The translations under genes and the position numbers were made by a program. A DNA stretch of 64,000 nt from VAZQ01 sp035293945 (GTDB lineage Bacteria > Pseudomonadota > Alphaproteobacteria > Rhizobiales > Xanthobacteraceae), in the NCBI GenBank assembly GCA_035293945.1, contig DATGLV010000008.1, positions 248,001 to 312,000 on the forward strand. The letters are read 5' to 3'. Numbering within the stretch: the first letter of the stretch is position 1; each line of letters starts with the position of its first letter. Shown piece by piece: positions 10,244 through 18,363 of the stretch. Under the pieces are notes generated by a model. It had not been told where the DNA came from. It made no database searches and was given only the letters and a program-made list of their open reading frames with translations.

Positions 10244-11112
10244 GTCTCACCGCTCCGCCGGAGCTTGTGCTGCTCGTCATCGATGAGGCCGCGGCTCGCC
10301 TCCTCGCGCAGATCGCCCCAGATTTGCGCCACGTAATGGCCGAACGCTTCGCTCGATACGATCTCCGAGGAGCGCGGGCGCGGCAGGTCGATGGCGACCG
10401 ACCGCTTCAACTTTCCGGGCCGATAGGTCATCACCAGGACGCGGTCCGACAGCTGCACGGCCTCGGTGATGTTGTGGGTGATGAGCAGCGTGGTCTGCTC
10501 GAGCTCCTGCTGAATCTGCAAGACCTTGTCGCCGAGCAGAAGCCGGGTCTGCTCGTCAAGAGCTGCGAACGGCTCGTCCATGAGCAGAATCTTGGGGCTC
10601 GCAGCGAGCGTGCGCGCCATGGACACCCGCTGCCGCATGCCGCCGGAGAGCTCGGCCGGATAGCGCCGCTCGAAGCCGGCGAGCCCGACCAGCTCGACGA
10701 AGTGGCGGGCCTTTTCGTAGCGCTCCGCCTTGGGCAGTCCGGCCAGCTCGAGCGGGAACGCCACATTGTCGATCACGGTGCGCCAGGGAAAGGTCGACTC
10801 CTCCTGGAAGATCATCCCGATCGCGGCGTGTGGCCCGGCGACGCGCTCGCCCGCAACCGAGACGCTTCCCTCGTAGCCATCGACCAGGCCGCCGATGATG
10901 TTGAACAGGGTCGACTTGCCGCAGCCCGAGGGTCCGATGACCGAGACGAACTCGCCCGCAGCGACAGTGAAGGAGACGTGGTCAACCGCCGTCAGCGGTC
11001 CGTCCGGCGTGTCGAAGCGCTTGACGATACCGTCGACCAGCAGGATCGGCTTGTCTGGAGCTGCATCCGCACGCGCAGCCGTTCGCCGGGTTGGCGTCGA
11101 CATCACCGCCAT
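10240..11112 (-). CDS. ABC transporter ATP-binding protein, second cassette
   Basis: About 290 aa. Walker A GPSGCGKSTLFN, signature AELSGGMRQRVSMARTL, Walker B ILLMDEPFAALDEQTR and switch His in LLITHNITEAVQLSDR are all intact, as in the SsuB/TauB group. The start is uncertain: ATGs at 11112 and 11103 both have weak ribosome sites, and a longer in-frame ATG at 11172 adds a basic tail unlike family members. It is first in the operon with two permeases and the aldehyde dehydrogenase. The roughly 350 nt upstream contain a palindromic repeat. Confidence 0.87.
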   Translation of the reverse strand: MAVMSTPTRRTAARADAAPDKPILLVDGIVKRFDTPDGPLTAVDHVSFTVAAGEFVSVIGPSGCGKSTLFNIIGGLVDGYEGSVSVAGERVAGPHAAIGMIFQEESTFPWRTVIDNVAFPLELAGLPKAERYEKARHFVELVGLAGFERRYPAELSGGMRQRVSMARTLAASPKILLMDEPFAALDEQTRLLLGDKVLQIQQELEQTTLLITHNITEAVQLSDRVLVMTYRPGKLKRSVAIDLPRPRSSEIVSSEAFGHYVAQIWGDLREEASRGLIDDEQHKLRRSGET

Positions 11113-11266
11113 AATACTACCGACATGACGCTTCTTGCTCCCCGCCGCGCGCCGGGCTTGGACGCGTTCCACGGTTGTTGTTGTAAAGCTTCAGCGTCCT
11201 ATAGCACACCGCAACGAGCAGGACACGCCCGCGCATTGTCGCCTGTCGGCATTACCCTGGGCTCTT

Positions 11267-11351
11267 GTCCCGGGCGCAGCGCAGCGCGGCCTTAGGACTC
11301 GGGGCTTTCGCGAAAATGCTATTGCCCGCGATGCGCTGCAGAACCGGGACC
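11267..11351. repeat. Palindromic intergenic repeat, GTCCCGGGCGCAGCGCAG type
   Basis: The left arm GTCCCGGGCGCAGCGCAG and right arm ATGCGCTGCAGAACCGGGAC are imperfect inverted repeats around a variable centre. More CCCGGGAC-type half-palindromes follow to about 11456. It fills most of the gap between the ABC ATPase and the class II aldolase gene. I otherwise see no gene in 11113-11462. Confidence 0.65.
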
Positions 11352-11462
11352 GTTTCAGTCACAAATCTATCCGTGGCCCGGAACGGTCCCGGGTTGTATG
11401 TCGGCGCGCCCTTCGTAAGAAGGCGGCGCCGGAGGGACCTCGTGGTCCCGGGACAAGTAAAC

Positions 11463-12185
11463 CTAGCCCTCCTCCTGCATCGGACGCCCGGCGCGGCGGC
11501 ACCAGTTCTCCCAGGCGCGGTTGATGCTGTAGGGCCCGGTGCGGGCGATGATCTTGTCGACCTCGCCAGAGGTCAGGAACTTGATATCGCCCATCCCCAT
11601 CGCCTGCATCTGCAGCTTGGCGTTGAGCTCGAGATAGACCGAGACATACACCGCCTGCCGCACCGTCGACCCGAGAATGGTGGCGCCATGACCGCGCATC
11701 AAGACAGTCCGGCCCGCGCCCATGGCGCGGGCCAGATCGCGGCCCATCTCCACGCTGTCGACCAGAAGCGCGGTGTCGCCAAACTTGTCGTGCGAGTCCC
11801 AGATGGGAACATCGTGGCCGATATTGCCGCACATATGCAGGAGCGGCTTGAGCTTGGTCCCGGTCACCCCGAACGGGATGGTGCTTGGTGAGTGATTGTG
11901 CACGACCGATCCAACATCAGGCCGCGCCTCGTAGATGCCGCCGTGAATGAAGCGCTCGAGGTAGGGTGCACGCGAGCCGGCATTGACGGGCGCTCCTTCT
12001 AGGGTGAACTCCATGATGTCGCCGGACTCGATGCAATCCGGCGCCCGCGCCCGCGACAGGAGGAAGCGCTGCGGATTGTCGGGATGCCGCGCGCTGATGT
12101 GACCGAAAGAATCCACGATCCCTTCGCGCGCGAGGATGCGGTTGGCGGTCACGATCTCCTCGATAACGGATTCAAGCTTGGTCAT
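11463..12185 (-). CDS. Class II aldolase/adducin-domain protein
   Basis: 240 aa cytoplasmic metal-dependent aldolase or decarboxylase fold. The zinc ligands are seen as H96 and H98 in VVHNHSPST and H166 in LMRGHGATI; the helix near LERFIHGGIYEARPDVGSV precedes them. Members include fuculose-phosphate aldolase and, relevant here, decarboxylases of hydroxylated aromatic diacids such as 3,4-dihydroxyphthalate decarboxylase. Its position between a ring-hydroxylating dioxygenase and an ABC transporter, on the same strand, supports an aromatic role, but this is inference. A sugar-acid aldolase role cannot be excluded. Confidence 0.85.
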   Translation of the reverse strand: MTKLESVIEEIVTANRILAREGIVDSFGHISARHPDNPQRFLLSRARAPDCIESGDIMEFTLEGAPVNAGSRAPYLERFIHGGIYEARPDVGSVVHNHSPSTIPFGVTGTKLKPLLHMCGNIGHDVPIWDSHDKFGDTALLVDSVEMGRDLARAMGAGRTVLMRGHGATILGSTVRQAVYVSVYLELNAKLQMQAMGMGDIKFLTSGEVDKIIARTGPYSINRAWENWCRRAGRPMQEEG

Positions 12186-12206
12186 CGGCTTTCCTTGGCT
12201 CGGGCT

Positions 12207-12277
12207 GTAGCCCGCATGAAGCGAAGCGGAATGCGGGAGCAGCGTTCCCGGATTGCGCTTCGCTCCATCCGGGCTAC
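12207..12277. repeat. Palindromic repeat, GTAGCCCG...CGGGCTAC
   Basis: Terminal arms GTAGCCCG and CGGGCTAC, with inner GCGAAGCGGAATGCGGG and CCCGGATTGCGCTTCGC. This pattern is widespread in Bradyrhizobium intergenic DNA. It lies between the dioxygenase beta gene and the class II aldolase gene and could form a long hairpin in a joint transcript. Confidence 0.8.
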
Positions 12278-12291
12278 GAACCAGCGGCCCT

Positions 12292-12792
12292 CTATAAGAT
12301 GAAGCTTACGGAGCCCAGGTTTCCGAGCTCATGGGCATCGATCAACACGCGCCGCTCCTTGATGCGGAAGCTGTCGCCCGCACGGCGCAGCAGGTAGCGG
12401 TAGGAGCCGACATACTCGCGGATGCGCTCGTAGCGGCGGAAGCGGTAGCAGACGAAATTGGCGGCGACGCGGATCAGGTCATCCTCGACGCCCAGAATGC
12501 GCACATTGCCGATCATGCGGCGGGTGCGCGATTTGGGAAATTCCGCGTGGCAGTTCGGATCGAGCACCCGGATGACACGCTGGCGGATGCGCTCGCGATC
12601 GTCGGCGACCAGGAACAGCGCGTGGCGGTGATCGCTCTCCGGCTGATCATTGGACGGCACATAGTAGCAGGCATCCTCGGCCAACAGCTCCTGCCAAGCG
12701 TCGAGCTTCCATTCATCCAGCAGCGCTGCCTCGTGGTAGAGAAAGTCCTCCACCTCGGCACGGGTGACCACCTTGGCGACCGGCGCGGTCAT
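12292..12792 (-). CDS. Aromatic-ring-hydroxylating dioxygenase, beta subunit
   Basis: 166 aa, the usual beta-subunit length and SnoaL/NTF2-like cone fold. Typical segments are VEDFLYHEAALLDEWKLDAW near the N-terminus, DDRERIRQRVIRVLDPNCHA and the C-terminal FRIKERRVLIDAHEL. It starts at the ATG ending at 12792, overlapping the alpha stop by four nt (ATGA), so the pair is translationally coupled and assembles as an alpha3beta3 oxygenase. It has no redox centre itself. Assignment is firm; substrate unknown. Confidence 0.9.
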   Translation of the reverse strand: MTAPVAKVVTRAEVEDFLYHEAALLDEWKLDAWQELLAEDACYYVPSNDQPESDHRHALFLVADDRERIRQRVIRVLDPNCHAEFPKSRTRRMIGNVRILGVEDDLIRVAANFVCYRFRRYERIREYVGSYRYLLRRAGDSFRIKERRVLIDAHELGNLGSVSFIL

Positions 12793-14066
12793 GCGGGCGT
12801 CCCCATCAATTGGTTCCAGCGGCGCCAGAAGATGCGCAGGTGGTGCTCGTCGCTGTTGAGCTGCTCGCCCTCCTTGCCCATTCCGCGCGACATTTCCGAC
12901 CAACGGTCGTCGCGCCAATTGGCGAGACCCTGCTGCACCAGTTCGAGCGCCTCGACGTCATCGGGGGTGGCAAACCCGCCGGGGCCATAGAACGTCAGGA
13001 ACGCATCGAGCCTGCGGGCGCGCGCGCTCTCGCTCTCCTCGACCGGACCGAGCGCCCAGGCCGTGACGTGCATCTTGCCGACCCCTTCCGGATAGAAGGT
13101 GCGCACGGTGACCGAGGAGCCGTCGTTGATCACCAGATTTGGAAAGATCACGAGGTTGCGGTTGGTGTCGGCGACCCGGCGCGCCCGCTCCTCGCCCAGC
13201 CGTTGCACGAGCTCGGCGCGGATCGCATCGATCTCGGCCTTGGCCGCCTCGCCATAGAGCGGAATCCATTTCGCGACCGGCCGCCCCCGGAAGTTGACGT
13301 TGTCGGTGGTGAAATGGCCGTTGCCGAGATCGACCGCCAAGCCCTTGGTCGGCAGCACCAGGCCGGCCGACTTGGGCGGCGGCTCGATCTTGACTCCGGA
13401 ATTCGCCATGAAGTTGAGCCAGGTCGAATGGGTCGACGGCAGGTGATAATCGTCGACCGAGTTCTCGACCATCAGCTTCCAATTGGCCGCGACATCATAC
13501 TCCTGCACGCCGGCGATGATTTCCATCTGTCCGGACGGTGATTGATCGATGACGAGGTCGATATAGTCCTTGGCATCTGCCAGATAATCTTCAAGCGGGC
13601 TTGCATCGGCATCGAGGCACATGAACCAGAAGCCGCGGTACTGCTCGAAGCGAGCGGGCCGACGCAGCCCATGCGACGATTTGTCGAAGCCATCCGCATA
13701 GGCGTCATCGCCCGGCACGCGAACGAGCGACCCATCATTGCCGTAGGTCCAGCCATGATAGATGCACATGAAGCGGCGGGCATTGCCCTCCCGCTGGGTG
13801 CAGACGATGGCACCACGGTGACGGCAGGTATTGAGCAGGCAATGGAACTTGCCGGCCTGGTCCCGGCAGAAGATCACGGGGCGCCCGGCGACCTTGCGGG
13901 TACGGAAATCGCCCGCCTGCTTCAGCTCGGAAGAATGCCCCACATAAATCCAGCAGCGGGCGAAAATCTGCGCCATCTCCTGCCGCAGGATGTCCTCCGA
14001 GACGAGGACCTCGCGGTCCAGAAGGAAGGTTTTCCGCTCGCGGTCGTCGACGATGTAGGAGCGCAT
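12789..14066 (-). CDS. Aromatic-ring-hydroxylating dioxygenase, alpha subunit
   Basis: 425 aa Rieske non-heme iron oxygenase. The [2Fe-2S] ligands are C81 and H83 (NTCRHRGA) and C101 and H104 (MCIYHGWTY). The mononuclear iron site shows D205/D206, H208 and H213 in ENSVDDYHLPSTH. Such enzymes insert both atoms of O2 into an aromatic ring using electrons from a ferredoxin and a reductase. The presence of a beta subunit puts it with the benzoate/biphenyl-type group rather than the alpha-only phthalate 4,5-dioxygenases. A ferredoxin gene is divergent at 14262; no reductase is visible in the window. The substrate is not predictable. Confidence 0.93.
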   Translation of the reverse strand: MRSYIVDDRERKTFLLDREVLVSEDILRQEMAQIFARCWIYVGHSSELKQAGDFRTRKVAGRPVIFCRDQAGKFHCLLNTCRHRGAIVCTQREGNARRFMCIYHGWTYGNDGSLVRVPGDDAYADGFDKSSHGLRRPARFEQYRGFWFMCLDADASPLEDYLADAKDYIDLVIDQSPSGQMEIIAGVQEYDVAANWKLMVENSVDDYHLPSTHSTWLNFMANSGVKIEPPPKSAGLVLPTKGLAVDLGNGHFTTDNVNFRGRPVAKWIPLYGEAAKAEIDAIRAELVQRLGEERARRVADTNRNLVIFPNLVINDGSSVTVRTFYPEGVGKMHVTAWALGPVEESESARARRLDAFLTFYGPGGFATPDDVEALELVQQGLANWRDDRWSEMSRGMGKEGEQLNSDEHHLRIFWRRWNQLMGTPA

Positions 14067-14261
14067 GGCAGGGCTCGGGGTCGGTTTCCTTGCAGGCCAC
14101 TAATGGCGCTCATAGTTGGCTAGTCAAGCCAGCGCCGGCGCATGGCCCGCTCGCGCCGCAAACGCTGGCCGAATGCCCGGCTCGCCGATCCCTCTTGCGC
14201 TTTCCGGCGGGATCGCTAAGCACACGCATCGCTACTCAACTACAGCGTAAAAGAAACAACA

Positions 14262-14597
14262 ATGGCATCAGTCCCGGTATGCGCCGTCGCCGATGTTCCC
14301 GTGAACAGCGTCATCAGCCGCGAAGTGGGTGATGAGCTTGTCGCGATCTACAATATCGATGGCACCTTCTATGCAACCGAAGCCCGTTGCACGCACGGCC
14401 TCGCTGATCTCGCCGACGGCACGCTCGAAGGCGACACGATCGAATGCAGCTTCCATTTCGGCGCGTTTCACGTGCCGAGCGGCAAGGCGGTGCAACCACC
14501 CTGCTTTATCGACCTCAAGACCTACAAGACCGAGGTGAAGGACGGAGAGGTGTTGGTCGATCTCGAGACCCCGGCGCCGACAGCCGCTGCCGAATAG
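14262..14597 (+). CDS. Rieske-type [2Fe-2S] ferredoxin
   Basis: 111 aa soluble electron carrier. Ligands C43 and H45 (ARCTHGLA) and C62 and H65 (ECSFHFGAF) match the CxH...CxxH Rieske pattern of BphF/NdoA-type ferredoxins. It is transcribed divergently from the alpha/beta oxygenase genes, about 195 nt apart, and very probably donates electrons to that oxygenase. The reductase must be encoded elsewhere or be a shared housekeeping one. Confidence 0.9.
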   Translation: MASVPVCAVADVPVNSVISREVGDELVAIYNIDGTFYATEARCTHGLADLADGTLEGDTIECSFHFGAFHVPSGKAVQPPCFIDLKTYKTEVKDGEVLVDLETPAPTAAAE

Positions 14598-14603
14598 CGT
14601 ACT

Positions 14604-14705
14604 CCGGTCGTCCCGGCCGAGCGAAGCGAGAGCCGGGATCCATACTGCTGCGCGCCATCGAGAGTGCACAGCAGCATGGGTCCCTGCTTTCGCAGGGACG
14701 ACCGG
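14604..14705. repeat. Palindromic repeat, CCGGTCGTCC...GGACGACCGG
   Basis: Perfect ten-base terminal inverted repeats enclose CGAGCGAAGCGAGAGCCGGG and an inner hairpin (CTGCTGCGCGCC near CACAGCAG). This is another Bradyrhizobium-type dispersed element. It sits between the convergent ferredoxin and alpha/beta-hydrolase genes, where it could act as a bidirectional transcription barrier. Confidence 0.82.
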
Positions 14706-14726
14706 CTTCTGAATGCGCAACTCCGT

Positions 14727-15569
14727 TTAACTGATGAACTCGCGCATATGCGCGACGAACGCATCCGGCGCCTGGCCTGGAATGTTGTGCTGGGAATCGA
14801 CCGTCCGCTGCGGAATGTGCGGATATTCCTTGGTGAAGCGGTCGACCGTCTCAGGCGGGAAACGATCCGAGCGCAGGCCGCGGATCAGCATGGTCGGCGT
14901 CTTCACCATGTGCAGCTCGGCCCACATTTCCCGCACCGGGAACTTCGCCGGCTTTACGTCAGCGCCAAGCGGCTTCTTGTTGCCATTGTCGGGATCGCGC
15001 TTGAGCATGAAGCCGTTGTCGACCTTGATCAGCGCGTGCACCATGCGATCGCGATCGCTCGCCACCTGCGGCGGGTTCTTCAGCTTGGCGAAATGCGCCA
15101 TGCCGGCCTCGATCGATTCAAACACCAGCGGCGGATTGCCAATGGTCGGCCCCGAGACTGCATCCTCGTCGCGGTTCATCTGGCTGTCGACGATGACCAG
15201 CTTCGACAGCTCATCAGGATAGTCGACCGCGAAGGCGATCACGGTTGGGCCCGCGCCCGAATGGCCGGCGATGATCGGCTTCTCGGTCCACTTCATGGCG
15301 GCCATCACCGCCCGCATGTCGTCCATGAGCGTGTCGCGGCGATAGTCCTTGCTGGGGCTCCAGGTCGATTCGCCCCAGCCGCGCCGATCCGGCGTCACGA
15401 CCTGACGGTCTACGGCAAGCTGCGTCGCGACGTTGATCCAGTCGTAAGAATCGTAATAGTTGGATCCGTGCAGGATCATCACCGGCGTTTTGCCGGGCGA
15501 GCCGAAGACTCGATAGAACAGCGACACGTCGCCCGAGTTGACCCTCGCGATCCGTTGCTCGACAGCCAT
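14727..15569 (-). CDS. Alpha/beta-fold hydrolase
   Basis: 280 aa, no signal peptide. The oxyanion loop is LHGSNYYDSYDW, the nucleophile is S104 in AGHSGAGPT, and the likely catalytic His is in DSQHNIPGQAP near the C-terminus, followed by DAFVAHMREFI. The order and spacing fit the epoxide hydrolase, haloperoxidase and esterase branch. It converges with the ferredoxin gene across a palindromic repeat and is followed upstream by the HtrA-like gene on the same strand. The substrate is unknown; a meta-cleavage hydrolase is possible given the dioxygenase, but no sequence feature demands it. Confidence 0.85.
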   Translation of the reverse strand: MAVEQRIARVNSGDVSLFYRVFGSPGKTPVMILHGSNYYDSYDWINVATQLAVDRQVVTPDRRGWGESTWSPSKDYRRDTLMDDMRAVMAAMKWTEKPIIAGHSGAGPTVIAFAVDYPDELSKLVIVDSQMNRDEDAVSGPTIGNPPLVFESIEAGMAHFAKLKNPPQVASDRDRMVHALIKVDNGFMLKRDPDNGNKKPLGADVKPAKFPVREMWAELHMVKTPTMLIRGLRSDRFPPETVDRFTKEYPHIPQRTVDSQHNIPGQAPDAFVAHMREFIS

Positions 15570-15610
15570 CGTTTTCCTCCCGTTGGCGGACTTCTATTTT
15601 GGCTTATAGC

Positions 15611-16588
15611 CTAATGCAGGCGTGGTGACTTGAGGAATCGGCGGCGGTCGGCGGAGGCGACCTTGAGCTCCATGGCCTGCCCTTCGCGATAAATCGTCAG
15701 CGGCACCTCCACACCGGCATCGCCGAGCGACCAGATGCGGCGAAACAGTCCGGCGAGGTCGTTGACCTCCTTGCCGCCGACTGCGAGCACGACGTCGCCG
15801 GTCCGCAGGTTCGAGCGCTTGGCGGGGCCTCGGTTGGAGAGGCCGACCACGACCACGCGGTTCTCGACCTCGGTGGCGTAGAGGCCGAGCCATGGACGCG
15901 GCGGCCGGTTGCGCTGACCGAAGGTGAGGAGATCATCGAAGATTGGTTTCAACAAATCGATCGGCACGATCATGTTGAGATGCTCGGTCGCGCCGCCCTC
16001 GCGCGGCTGATCGAGCTGCAGCGAGCCGATGCCGATGAGGTCGCCCTTGGGGCCGATGACCGCGGTGCCGCCCCAATTGGGATGCGCCGGCGCAGTGAAG
16101 ATCGCCTCATCGAGCACGTATTCCCAATAACCGGCGAATTCCTGCCGTGCGGCGATATGCGCGGCAACCGAGTGGTGCCGCCCGCCGGCACCGGCGACGA
16201 CCACCGGCTCGCCAACAGCAGCCCCGCTTGACTGGCCGAGCGAAAGCGCCGGAAGGTCGACCTTGGCGAGCGCCTGCACCAATCCGAAGCCGGTCTCCTG
16301 GTCATAGCCGAGCACATGTCCCGGAACCGCGCGTCCATCGCTCAGGCTGAGCCAGATCGTCTCCGCTTCGGTGATCAGATAGCCGATCGTCAGCACCAGG
16401 CCGTCGCGGCGGATGAGCACGCCGTTGCCGGCACGCTCGGTGCCGAGCGTCTCGGCGCTGAAGGCATCGCCCGGGACAACTGAGCGCACCCCCACCACCG
16501 CCTCGAGCGCACCGTCGAGATCATAGGCATAATCCTGCGGCTTGGGCTGCACACCGGCCGGCACTTTCCATTCGCTCGTAGACGGCAT
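15611..16588 (-). CDS. HtrA/DegP-like protein with lost catalytic triad, plus PDZ domain
   Basis: 325 aa. Residues 50-215 follow the trypsin-like S1C fold of HtrA, and residues 235-310 form a PDZ domain (WLGLYATEVENRVVVVGLSN, then GDVVLAVGGKEVNDLAGLFR). The triad is absent: the His position is Y70 (VLTIGYLIT), the Asp position is G100 (QETGFGLVQ) and the Ser position is W172 (HPNWGGTAV in place of GNSGG). There is no evident signal peptide, so it is probably cytoplasmic. The start at 16588 has GGAG nine nt upstream. A peptide-binding or scaffold role is more likely than proteolysis. The frame is intact, so this is not simple decay. Confidence 0.85.
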   Translation of the reverse strand: MPSTSEWKVPAGVQPKPQDYAYDLDGALEAVVGVRSVVPGDAFSAETLGTERAGNGVLIRRDGLVLTIGYLITEAETIWLSLSDGRAVPGHVLGYDQETGFGLVQALAKVDLPALSLGQSSGAAVGEPVVVAGAGGRHHSVAAHIAARQEFAGYWEYVLDEAIFTAPAHPNWGGTAVIGPKGDLIGIGSLQLDQPREGGATEHLNMIVPIDLLKPIFDDLLTFGQRNRPPRPWLGLYATEVENRVVVVGLSNRGPAKRSNLRTGDVVLAVGGKEVNDLAGLFRRIWSLGDAGVEVPLTIYREGQAMELKVASADRRRFLKSPRLH

Positions 16589-17157
16589 TTCGAAGGCTCC
16601 CAGGGCTAAAGCCTGTCCGACGGCCCTCCGCGGAGGCCGACGGACCGGGTGAATATAGTCCGAATTGCCGTTGCCGAAACGGGGCGGGCCGCACGCCGAT
16701 GGACCGGGTTCGCAGGTACGGCGCGGCGCCATCCCTGAGGAAATCCGTAGCGGGGTGGTTTCAGGAAATGGCCCCGGCGCCCGACCTTGTTTCAGCGCGG
16801 GCGCGCTGCCGAAGGTTCGTGTTCAGATTTCCGCCAATGCCCTGCGCAACCGCAATGATCGCGACCGCAAATCCGGCCCGCGATGAGACATATTTGATGG
16901 CGGTCGCGGTCGTCTCGTCCTTGAAGCGGTCGTCTCGTCCTTGAAGAAGCGTGTGACAAAATTGAGCTCGCTCCCGGATTGTCATTCGCTCTCGTACAAA
17001 CACCTAATCGCAAATCGCGTATTCTTTGCATATTCAACCTGATTCTGGCCGGATCGATCGTGTAGATTATATAACTTAGAGATGTTCAATTTATATTTTC
17101 TTTATTGTAGCATCGCCGACCCAGCGGCGGTTTTACGCCAAAGACCAGGAGGGGCGG
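16589..17157. other. 570-nt intergenic region with an AT-rich tract
   Basis: Upstream region shared by the HtrA-like gene (minus) and the 2OG-oxygenase-like gene (plus). From about 17030 to 17110 the DNA is clearly AT-rich compared with the rest of the window, and it ends with the ribosome site GGAGGGG just before 17158. A 20-bp tandem duplication lies at 16907-16946. I see no credible gene here. Confidence 0.6.
16907..16946. repeat. 20-bp perfect tandem duplication
   Basis: CGGTCGTCTCGTCCTTGAAG occurs twice in direct succession (16907-16926 and 16927-16946). The most likely origin is replication slippage in a non-coding region. Confidence 0.85.
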
Positions 17158-17829
17158 ATGAACATTGCGACCAATGTTCTGCAGAGGGAACATGTGACGC
17201 TCGCGTTTGGCACGCCGCTCTCGATCTATCTCTGGCCGAACAGTGAAACGCTCAATGCGGAATTAGCGTCTCTCGTTCTGCAGAAGGAGAAAGAGGACCG
17301 AGGGGTTACGAGGAGCAATGTAGGAGGCTGGCATTCCCAACCTAATCTATTTCAGTGGGACTCCGATTGTGTTCGTAATCTTAAAGATCGCGTGACGAGC
17401 TGCACGCTCAGCTTGACGGGCATCGTGCTGGGAGGAGGCCCGAGAAGGGTCAATTTACAAATGGAATGTTGGGCGAACGTGTCCAGACACGGCCATTATC
17501 ACGGCGTGCATGACCATCCCGGCACGACCTGGTCCGGCGTGTATTACGTCACAGCCGGCAAAGTCGACACCAATGATCCCGCTAATGGCCCTGCTAATGG
17601 GCGGCTTGAATTGATCGACCCACGCGTTGGCGTTGGCCTGTTCGGTTCTGAAGAGGGACTTCTTGGTGGCCGTTACCTGGTCGAACCGGTGCCGGGGCTC
17701 ATGGTGATGTTTCCAAGCTGGTTGAGGCACATGGTGCATCCGTTTTTTGGCTCGGAGGAGAGAATTTCCATATCTTTCAACGTTCGCGTTCAGTTCGAGC
17801 CACACGCGGCACCGGGATTACCCGCATAG
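17158..17829 (+). CDS. Putative 2-oxoglutarate-Fe(II) oxygenase, TIGR02466-like
   Basis: 223 aa. The family pattern is visible: MECWANVSRHGHYHGVHDHP with GTTWSGVYYVTAGK downstream, then RLELIDPRVG, and near the end PGLMVMFPSWLRHMVHPFFG followed by ERISISFNVRV. The histidines around residues 117-122 and the late WLRHMVHP His are plausible iron ligands on a double-stranded beta-helix. GGAGGGG precedes the ATG. The gene has noticeably more A/T in its codons than its neighbours, follows an AT-rich tract and lies near a tRNA gene, which suggests acquisition. Substrate unknown. Confidence 0.75.
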   Translation: MNIATNVLQREHVTLAFGTPLSIYLWPNSETLNAELASLVLQKEKEDRGVTRSNVGGWHSQPNLFQWDSDCVRNLKDRVTSCTLSLTGIVLGGGPRRVNLQMECWANVSRHGHYHGVHDHPGTTWSGVYYVTAGKVDTNDPANGPANGRLELIDPRVGVGLFGSEEGLLGGRYLVEPVPGLMVMFPSWLRHMVHPFFGSEERISISFNVRVQFEPHAAPGLPA

Positions 17830-18015
17830 GAGTCGGCCACGGCTACCGCCCACGTTCGCGCTGCGACGCCGATCGATATGCCCCCCGTGACGATGACGTG
17901 CCCGGTGCAATCGGTAGCTGGATTTCACGCGCGGGGTCCGGCTGCGGGTCCGCCAACAAAGATGGAATCAAATCAGGAATAAGAGATGGCTTTATAAGTA
18001 CTTAATCAGTCAATT

Positions 18016-18092
18016 TGGTACAGCTGGGTGGACTCGAACCACCGACCTCCTGATCCACAGTCAGGCGCTCTAACCAACTGAGCTACAGCTGC
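18016..18092 (-). tRNA. tRNA-His (GTG), encoded CCA, no G-1
   Basis: Read on the minus strand the gene starts GCAGCTGTAGCTCAGTTGG and ends with CAGCTGTACCA. The anticodon arm CCTGA-CTGTGGA-TCAGG carries GTG (His). The acceptor stem GCAGCTG/CAGCTGT gives a G1-U72 wobble pair, discriminator A73 and an encoded CCA. The base before G1 is T on the gene strand, so the extra G-1 typical of tRNA-His is not encoded. This fits the known alphaproteobacterial exception. Confidence 0.96.
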
Positions 18093-18305
18093 ACAGGTCC
18101 GCAGGGCCCGGAGCACGCGCGAATGTGGGGCGAAACTAGGGGCAAACCTCCCGGCTTGGCAAGAGCGCCGGTTCCCAACCTGGTCAACCGCCGGAGGGTT
18201 CCTCGTTCACAAACGCGGAGCGGGGCAACCCGGCTCTGGAATTGCGCTCGTGGCCAAAGCTCCAGTGCTCGCGCAAAGCGCGCCAATTTAGCGCCCCACC
18301 ACGAC

Positions 18306-18332
18306 AAAAGCCCGGGCACAAGCCCGGGCTTT
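18306..18332 (-). terminator. Rho-independent terminator after the first phasin gene
   Basis: Perfect inverted repeat AAAGCCCGGGC / GCCCGGGCTTT with a short loop, followed on the minus strand by TTTTGTCG. It lies 31 nt past the phasin stop and also faces tRNA-His, so it may work in both directions. Confidence 0.85.
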
Positions 18333-18363
18333 CCGTCAAATTGCAAAGCTTACCTTGCGGCCT

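Noticed and set aside
17158..18092. Genomic island or prophage at tRNA-His
   Set aside because: There is no integrase, no direct repeat of the tRNA 3' end found and only one lower-GC gene, so an island cannot be supported.
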